From NCBI GenBank assembly GCA_949752795.1, contig OX457065.1, positions 682,001 through 746,000 on the forward strand: DNA of 64,000 nucleotides, read 5' to 3'. This stretch comes from Hyperoodon ampullatus. Lineage: Eukaryota > Chordata > Mammalia > Artiodactyla > Ziphiidae. This document shows, piece by piece, positions 58,122 through 64,000 of this stretch. Position 1 is the first letter of the stretch, and every line of letters begins with the position of its first letter. The notes under the pieces are model-generated. The model saw only the letters and a list, made by a program, of their open reading frames with translations. It was not told the DNA's origin and did not search any database. The translations under genes and the position numbers were made by a program.

Positions 58122-59861
58122 ATGTAAAATCCTATATTGCCCATTTCAAGGGGGAATATCGAGGAAAACCATCCTGAATTCTCAGTCCCCATGGGGGGGC
58201 TGGGCATCAGGTGACACCATGAAAAATTCACAAGGTCGGTAGACGCAGGGGTTGGGGGGGGCGGGTCTCACTTTGCACCTGAACAGGAGACCTTAGGACT
58301 TAGGCAAAGGAAACACTGGCGCCAAGTTGGAAAAGAAAGCCTGGGTCATGCGGCCACTGCCTTTGCTTTCCCAAAGGCCACAGACCTCCCGAGTTAATGT
58401 TTCCCTTCCAGCATACACACAGCACCCAGCTCCTGAGTTGCTGAAGGACAGCTGAATCATCCTTACACAACAGAAAGAGATTCCATCTGGTCACTCGTCC
58501 ACCTGGGTTGAGCCACACTCACCCCCTAAGCTACCCCTAGACTGCCTCTCACCCTCAACCTAGGGCCGAGCAAGCCCCCACTGTGCTCCTGGACACCGAG
58601 GGGCCTGCAGAAGGCTCAGCAGAGACTCTGTCTGTTGGGGGCATCCCCCATCCACACTTGCCCGCTGGGGCCTCTTTAGAGGCAGCTGACAGAGACCCTT
58701 CCCCCTCCTCAGGAGTCTGGCCGTTGTGGAAAGACAGACAAGCATATGGCAAAGTATATTAGGGTGTGAGTTGTGCTATGAACGTGGGATCCCAAGGGAG
58801 GAGGGCTGGGGCTGCAGGAGCCCATCCCTGAGCCAAAGCAAGGCTCGGATAGACCAAGTGCAGGGGCATTCTGCAGAGCGAGCTGAGCTGGCAGAGGTGG
58901 GTGCAGTGTGACGCCCTCAGAGCACCATGTAGTTCTAGGATGCAGGAGAGCTGCCTTCTGCCACTCTCGACCTCAGGCCCCATTCCTCGATCTGGTCTTG
59001 AAAGGATGGACTCAGAGTCGCACGCTGTCACCTCCACCACGTTGCACGTGTGAGAAGTGAGCCACGGAGTTCAGGCCACACTCGAGGGCTCGAGGAACTG
59101 CACTCCTCTCCTGAAGGGGCGTGTTAAAGACCTCTAAACCGCCACAGTCCTCCAAAAGCCCACAAATGACTCACAGTCCTCCCACACGCAAAACATACGC
59201 ACTCTCCAAATCCCAGCCACAGCAGGATGGGCTCAAAGTCTGGAGTCTGTGTCTAAACCAGGTTCTGATGTGCAGGAGGCTCCTGGGGTACAGTGGCTCT
59301 CAATCTGAACACCTGTGAATTCAAGGACTAGTTGTCTGCACTCCCAACCCCTGCCCACACCCAGCACACAACAGTGGGACAGGCACAGCGTGACCTCCGT
59401 AGGCACTCGAAGGGGACAGGGGACAGGGCTGGGAGGCGCACAGGTGTCCCTCATCCATACAGCCCTGAAATCCCCTGGGCAGAGACTGGAAGCTCCTTCA
59501 TTAGGGCTCGGTCTGATTCCGGCCTGAAAGTGTGTCCTCGTGCTCTTGGGTCCACCTTTGGACTCTTCATTCTGCTCTGCAAGCCATCCTTTCATTTCCA
59601 TAAAAGGTACCCTATGTGTGCACCTGTGTGGTTTCTCAGGCTGCTTCCTGCCAGAAGAATTTGGGGGTGGGGGAGGGGAGATCCAGAAGTCTCTTTTCAT
59701 TTTGCACTGTCTCTGGTACTTTCAGTCCAAGCTTTTGCCAATATAATTCTTTTAAAAACCAAGTGTGTCTTCTGTGAATCTTATTGAGGTTCAGTCCTTT
59801 GATCAGCTGGCAAACCCACTTGACCTCTTTGTGATACACCCTTCTCTACCTTGGGCTTCTG
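58122..59861. other. Intergenic, no gene recognised
   Basis: Unique DNA of moderate GC content. A minus-strand frame (59233-59700) and an overlapping plus-strand frame have no domain. Confidence 0.55.
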
Positions 59862-59875
59862 CTGAATGACAACTT

Positions 59876-60230
59876 TTTCTTTTTTTTAATTTATTTAATT
59901 GATTTATTTTTTGTCTGTTGGGTCTTTGTTGCCGCATGCGGGCTTTCTCTAGTTGTGTCGAGCGGGGGCTACTCTTCGTTGAGGTGCATGGGCTTCTTGT
60001 TGCAGTGGCTTCTCTTGTTGCAGAGCACGGGTTCTAGGCACTCGGGCTTCAGTAGTTGTGGTGCACAGGCTCAGTAGTTGTGGCTCGTGGGCTCTAGAGC
60101 GCAGGCTCAGTAGTTGTGTCGCACGGGTTTAGCTGCTCCGCGGCATGTGGGATCTTCTCAGACCAGGGCTTGAACCTGTGTCCCCTGCACTGGCAGGCAG
60201 ATTCTTAACCGCTGCGCCACCAGGGACGCC
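59876..60230 (-). mobile_element. CHR-type SINE, long form, full length
   Basis: 'tgttgggtctttgttgccgc', 'gtcgagcgggggctactctt', repeated 'cagtagttgtgg' units, 'gcggcatgtgggatcttctc', 'gggcttgaacctgtgtcccc', ending 'ccaccagggacgcc'. Perfect 14-bp TSD ctgaatgacaactt at 59862-59875 and 60231-60244. Confidence 0.95.
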
Positions 60231-60244
60231 CTGAATGACAACTT

Positions 60245-60844
60245 CTAAGCTTCCCGGAAGTCCTACTGTTGAACCGAATACTCTGAGGTACCACTTTGGA
60301 CCTTCTTGAGAACTTAACAAAGGATCTTACAGCATACACTGGGCTTCATCTTTAGAGCCTCTTTTCCTGCCATGGCCATGCCTCATGTCTCCCTTCACCT
60401 ACGAGTTGTGTGTTAATTTTAGCATCACTTGACATGCAGAGAAGCTAGGAAATTTGAAAACCAGCAAGTTCTGGTTCCTTTTTATTTAACAGTCTTCCTG
60501 TGACTTATCTGTCTTCTCTCACATTTTAGTATAAGCAGCAAGAAGAAGTCAGGAGGCACCGTCAACATTCTGCCTGGAAATTGCCCTAGCTGGACAGCCC
60601 AGGTCCCCCGGCACATTTTCTGCTTTCCGTGTTACAGCAGGTGGCAGTGCTGCCAGACTGGCTGCTTCAACTCCTCTCCTCTCTGTACACCCCCTAAGAC
60701 TATGGGTTCTTCTCTGATTTCCTAACACCTTTCTGGGGTGTCCGATCTCCCAGCCATTCTTCCAGTGTCACCTGTCACTCTTCGTTCTCTATTCCAGCTT
60801 CAACGTTCTCACACAACTCTCCCACCCCAGGCTCCTCACATTCA
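60245..60844. other. Intergenic, no gene recognised
   Basis: Unique DNA between the SINE and an ancient repeat. Confidence 0.55.
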
Positions 60845-61130
60845 GCCGTTTATTCCACACGTTTTATTGAGCACCTACTAAACACAAGGCACTACACCAG
60901 GTGCTGGGGAATTCCTGCGACTGAGACCGTCTTTGACCTCGTGTTCCAGTGGGGGAGCCAGTCAGATAATCAGTGAAAGCAGTGATAAACCTGCGGCTGA
61001 GAGGGTGCCTGAAGGAGCCCTTCTGTGGTCATGTGACGAGGGGGCCTTTCCTAGCGGGGGTGTGGTTAGGGAAAGCTTCCCTTAAGATGTGACGTTGAAG
61101 TAGGAGCCTCCTGAAGTATGCGTGGGTTTC
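60845..61130 (+). repeat. Ancient mammalian interspersed repeat (L2-like, family uncertain)
   Basis: 'ttattgagcacctactaaac...acaaggcactacaccagg', 'tgctggggaattcctgcgac', later 'gggaaagcttcccttaagat...gtgacgttgaagtagg'. Same family as the 2.4-2.86 kb copy in the KLF15 intron. It abuts CpG island D. Confidence 0.55.
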
Positions 61131-61244
61131 CCGGAGCAAGACCTTGACAGCACGTGGAGAGTTCCTGAGCCAGTGAGTAAAGTTACCTGCCCGGCCACTT
61201 TCCCCGTATCCCGTCAGCTTGCGGGTGCTCACAACCACTGGGCC

Positions 61245-62060
61245 TTTGCAAAGCCCTGTGAAGCCGGGAGGGGTCGCAGCCCGGGAGCGCGCTCCCCACC
61301 CCACCCGGCGGGACTTTGCGCCCGCCCCGGCCCCTCCCCTCCCGGGCTCTGGCCTTGGCCGGGGCTCCGGGACTGGCAGGGGCCGGCCCCACCTCCCCAC
61401 CGCCCAGGCCGCGACAGCGCCAACGCTGTCTCCTGCCCGGACCCGGACTCAGAGGTCCGTTCTGGCCAGCGACGCCTGCGCTCCTCCCGTACGTGGTGAG
61501 TCCTGCTCCCCGGAGCCCCAGGGAGGGAGGCCGCCCCCGCTCGCGGCTCCGGGGGCTCCGGGGGCTCTGGGCGGAGGCGCCTGGGGGCGCGCGAGCCTGG
61601 CCGCGGGGACGCGAGTCAGGGTTCCCCTGGGGGCAGCCGAGGCTCCAGCCTGGCGGGGGGTCCTCTGGCTACAGGACCGCGGTGCGGGGCAGGGCCTGTG
61701 GAGGATCGCGCGGCGGTGGCGTGGGTGGGGGGGCGGCCTGGGGGGGCGTGATCAGCCCCGCTTGCAGAAAAGGAAACTGAGGCCGGAGAGGGAAAGAGAC
61801 GAACCGAAGGTGACTAGATGGTCCTGCCCCGCTGCGCCGCCTGCCCCCCACCCCGACCAAGACCCTCACCCCATTTTCGGGATGGGAATGGTCCCCCTGA
61901 TTGGCTAGATTTGGGGGCCGGGAACGAGGACCTCTTGTGATTGGAGAGCTCCAGCCCTGCCCCCGCCCCCGCCCGTGCCGCCCGTCCTTCTTGCGCCGGG
62001 GGAGGGGGCGGGGAGGGGGAGCTGGGACCCCAGAACCCCAGCCCCGCCCCACGACCTGGT
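61245..62060. promoter_or_regulatory. Strong CpG island (candidate D)
   Basis: The most CpG-dense and GC-rich part of the window ('gcgggactttgcgcccgccc', 'ggccgcggggacgcgagtca', 'gtgcggggcagggcctgtgg'), with several GC boxes and no TATA. It contains a consensus splice donor, g|gtgagt, at 61496-61501, placing a possible plus-strand first exon in about 61320-61495. A MIR scrap ('aaaaggaaactgaggccgga') sits at 61765-61785, arguing that at least that part is not coding. It could be the promoter of a noncoding RNA or of the next gene downstream; I recognise no coding exon. Confidence 0.6.
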
Positions 62061-62662
62061 TTGGGGGTTGCACTAGCTGCGTGTACTCAGAGCCCGGGCC
62101 CTTGGCGCATCTGTCCAGGCCCCTCACCTGCCACCTGCCTAGGGGAGGCGGAATCTCCCTCAGGTACCGGAGACAGAATTCAGTGTGCTCGGAGCAGGGG
62201 GCCACCCCCACCCCCGGGCAAGGTCTGGCCGCTGGGCTGGGGCGGGGGGCCTCGGGAGCCCGACGGTCCCCCTGGTGCCACCTCAGCCCCACAGCGTCCC
62301 CGGGAGGAGGGCACTGAGGGCGCCAACCTGGCGGGAGGCCCTCGTGGGCTCTATGCCTCCCCCATCTGACTTAACTGGTGCCAAAGCCCAAGGTAGGCTG
62401 CCCAGGGCTCCTGTCCCGCCAGCTCCACAGGTGGCTTCCCTGACCCTGCCTCCCTGCTTCCAAAGGGATCTTCTTTGTCCCCTTTATTTTTCCACAAGTA
62501 ATACACGCTCAATAAAAAAATAAAAATAAAAATAAAAATAAAACATTCTGGAAAGAAAAAGAGAATTACCATCATCAAAAGACTTCCAAACCCCAAAACC
62601 CTGCCTAGTGACTTTTAATATTTCTGTGTGAGTCCTTCCAGGCTTTTTCTCTGCCAGTATAC
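62061..62662. other. Flank of CpG island D, no gene recognised
   Basis: GC-rich to about 62.45 kb, then an (A)nT-rich 'aaataaaaataaaaataaaa' run at 62513-62542 and AT-rich sequence. No supported exon. Confidence 0.5.
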
Positions 62663-63140
62663 ACATGCACATACATACGTACCACACACACACCATACAC
62701 ACCACACACATAGCATACACACCACACATGCAGACATACCACACACAGGTACCATACACCATACACATGCCACACACACACACCCCACACATACCACATA
62801 CACACCACCCTCACACACATATCACACATACCACACACACCACACACACATAACACACACACCATACACACCACACACATGTACCATACACACCATACAC
62901 ACACACGCCACACACACACCACATACACATACACACCACCCTCACACACATATCACACACACCACACACACCACACACACATAACATACACACACACCAT
63001 ACCACACACACGTACCATACGCACCATACACACACACGCCACACACACACACCACATACACATACACACCACCCTCACACACATATCACACACACCACAC
63101 ACACACCATACACACACACATACCACACACACACACAGGA
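62663..63140 (+). repeat. CA-type array with about 132-bp higher-order unit
   Basis: Nearly 480 bp of 'cacacatac/ccacacac' words. A landmark 'ccaccctcacacacatatca' recurs at 62805, 62936 and 63069, so a unit of 131-133 bp is present about three times. It keeps both strands open for 80-150 codons of low-complexity peptide, which is not coding. Confidence 0.9.
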
Positions 63141-63159
63141 CCACCATCCTCATTCATTT

Positions 63160-63475
63160 GACAGTGTCTTTTGCAGACTTTTTAATCTTGATGATGTCCA
63201 GCTTATTTTTTTCTTTCTTGAATCGTGCCTTTGGTGTTGTATCTGAAAAGTCACTGGATACTCAAAGTCATCTAGGTTTTCTCCTGTGCTATCTTCTAGG
63301 AGTTTTATGCTTTTGCATCTTACATTTACGTTTGTGGTGCATTCTGAGTTAACTTTTGTGAAGTGTGTAAGATTTGTGTCTAGATTCATCTTTTGCATCT
63401 GGACATCCAGTTGTTCCAGCATCATTTGTTGAAAAGACCGTCTTTGCTCCGTTGTGTTGCCTTTGCGCCTCTGTC
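63160..63475 (-). mobile_element. Old LINE-1 fragment, inverted 5' piece
   Basis: Antisense L1 ORF2. The minus-strand frame 63150-63425 reads in the ORF2 segment ahead of the C-terminus; plus-strand landmarks are 'aatcttgatgatgtccagct' and 'cagcatcatttgttgaaaag'. See the adjoining sense piece. Confidence 0.7.
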
Positions 63476-63479
63476 AAAC

Positions 63480-64000
63480 AATAAAGATTTTAGAAGGCGA
63501 AGAGAACATCTCTAGGAACTTGGAGGAGGCAAAGATTTCTTAAACAGAATAGAAAGCCCACTAAACATAAAGGGAGATTTTGATGCAGTGTACTATACTG
63601 AGTTTAAGAAATTGTGTTCATCAAAAGGCACCACAGAGTAAAGAGTCCAGCCACAGAACTGGAGAAGATGTTTTTCATAAATATATCTGACAAAGGACTC
63701 ATAGTCTAGATTATTTAAAAATAAAATGAAACAGTACGAAGCAAACAAAAACCTCCTACAAAATCAGTAAGGAAAAGATCACCCAGTGGAAAAAACAGAC
63801 AAAGAAATCCAAGTGGCTGATAAACGTAGGAAAAGGTGCTCACCTTCATCAGCCATCAGGGAATTGCCAATGAAACCCCAGCAGGATAGCTCCAGTCCCT
63901 GTCAGCAGGATAGTAAAATGAACAGAGAGGAGGCTGCAATGCAAAGCACATGGAAATTGGCAAAACCACTTTGGAAAACTGGCAGAGGCTGGTAAGCCTG
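63480..64000 (+). mobile_element. Old LINE-1 fragment, sense piece (runs off window)
   Basis: Sense ORF2 with many stops: 'ttgtgttcatcaaaaggcac', 'tgacaaaggactcatagtct', 'ccaagtggctgataaacgta', and 'tggcaaaaccactttggaaa...actggcag' at the end. It continues the reading order of the inverted piece to its left, so the two are probably one 5'-inverted element whose 3' end lies beyond 64000. Confidence 0.7.

Noticed and set aside
61219..61908. 229-codon frame across CpG island D
   Set aside because: CpG-rich low stop density; a MIR scrap lies within it and no domain is visible.
61245..62060. Assignment of CpG island D as the ALDH1L1 promoter
   Set aside because: Gene order makes it possible, but no ALDH1L1 sequence is recognisable and the human interval is longer as I recall it.
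62605..63352. Cys/Val- or His/Thr-rich frames on both strands
   Set aside because: Translations of the CA-type array.

Overview
This window is mammalian nuclear DNA, almost certainly from a cetacean and probably a toothed whale. Eight short-form (about 205-225 bp) and four long-form CHR-type tRNA-Glu-derived SINEs are present. Several short-form copies still carry target-site duplications (TSDs) that match exactly, alongside young 5'-truncated LINE-1 copies. MIR, L2-like and MaLR-type relics form the older background. The species call is inferred from repeat content, not from a database match.

Only one protein-coding exon can be supported. Positions 1-3404 are intron, and 3405-3567 is the last coding exon of KLF15 (second half of zinc finger 2, all of zinc finger 3, C-terminal tail). 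The 3' UTR follows to about 4515, with three AATAAA signals. KLF15 is on the + strand and the rest of the window lies downstream of it. In human the next gene on that side is ALDH1L1, but I recognise no ALDH1L1 exon here.

Layout after KLF15. 4.5-10.4 kb: GC-rich unique DNA, an AT-rich degenerate tandem repeat (7.78-8.19 kb), one SINE and a MaLR relic. 10.4-10.8 kb: CpG-rich block. 11.5-12.5 kb: old L1. 17.8-18.7 kb: old antisense L1 with a SINE. 21.4-21.7 kb: CpG-rich block with a G-rich tandem. 26.2-28.1 kb: SINEs flanking a promoter-like segment with ETS, YY1 and RFX X-box motifs. 28.7-29.0 kb: retroviral env-like remnant. 29-31.5 kb: unexplained AT-rich DNA. 31.5-41.7 kb: dense nested L1/SINE/LTR zone, including a 5'-inverted L1 with a candidate 3' transduction. 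41.7-55.7 kb: mostly unique GC-rich DNA with ancient repeats. 55.8-56.7 kb: young L1. 59.9-60.2 kb: long-form SINE. 61.2-62.1 kb: strong CpG island with a consensus splice donor. 62.7-63.1 kb: CA-type array. 63.2-64.0 kb: old inverted L1.

I see no operon-like system, CRISPR array, tRNA or rRNA gene, or undescribed protein system. The long open frames elsewhere sit in GC-rich DNA, microsatellite or transposons and do not look like genes. The most informative signals are structural (retrotransposition signatures) and regulatory (orphan CpG and promoter-like segments downstream of KLF15).
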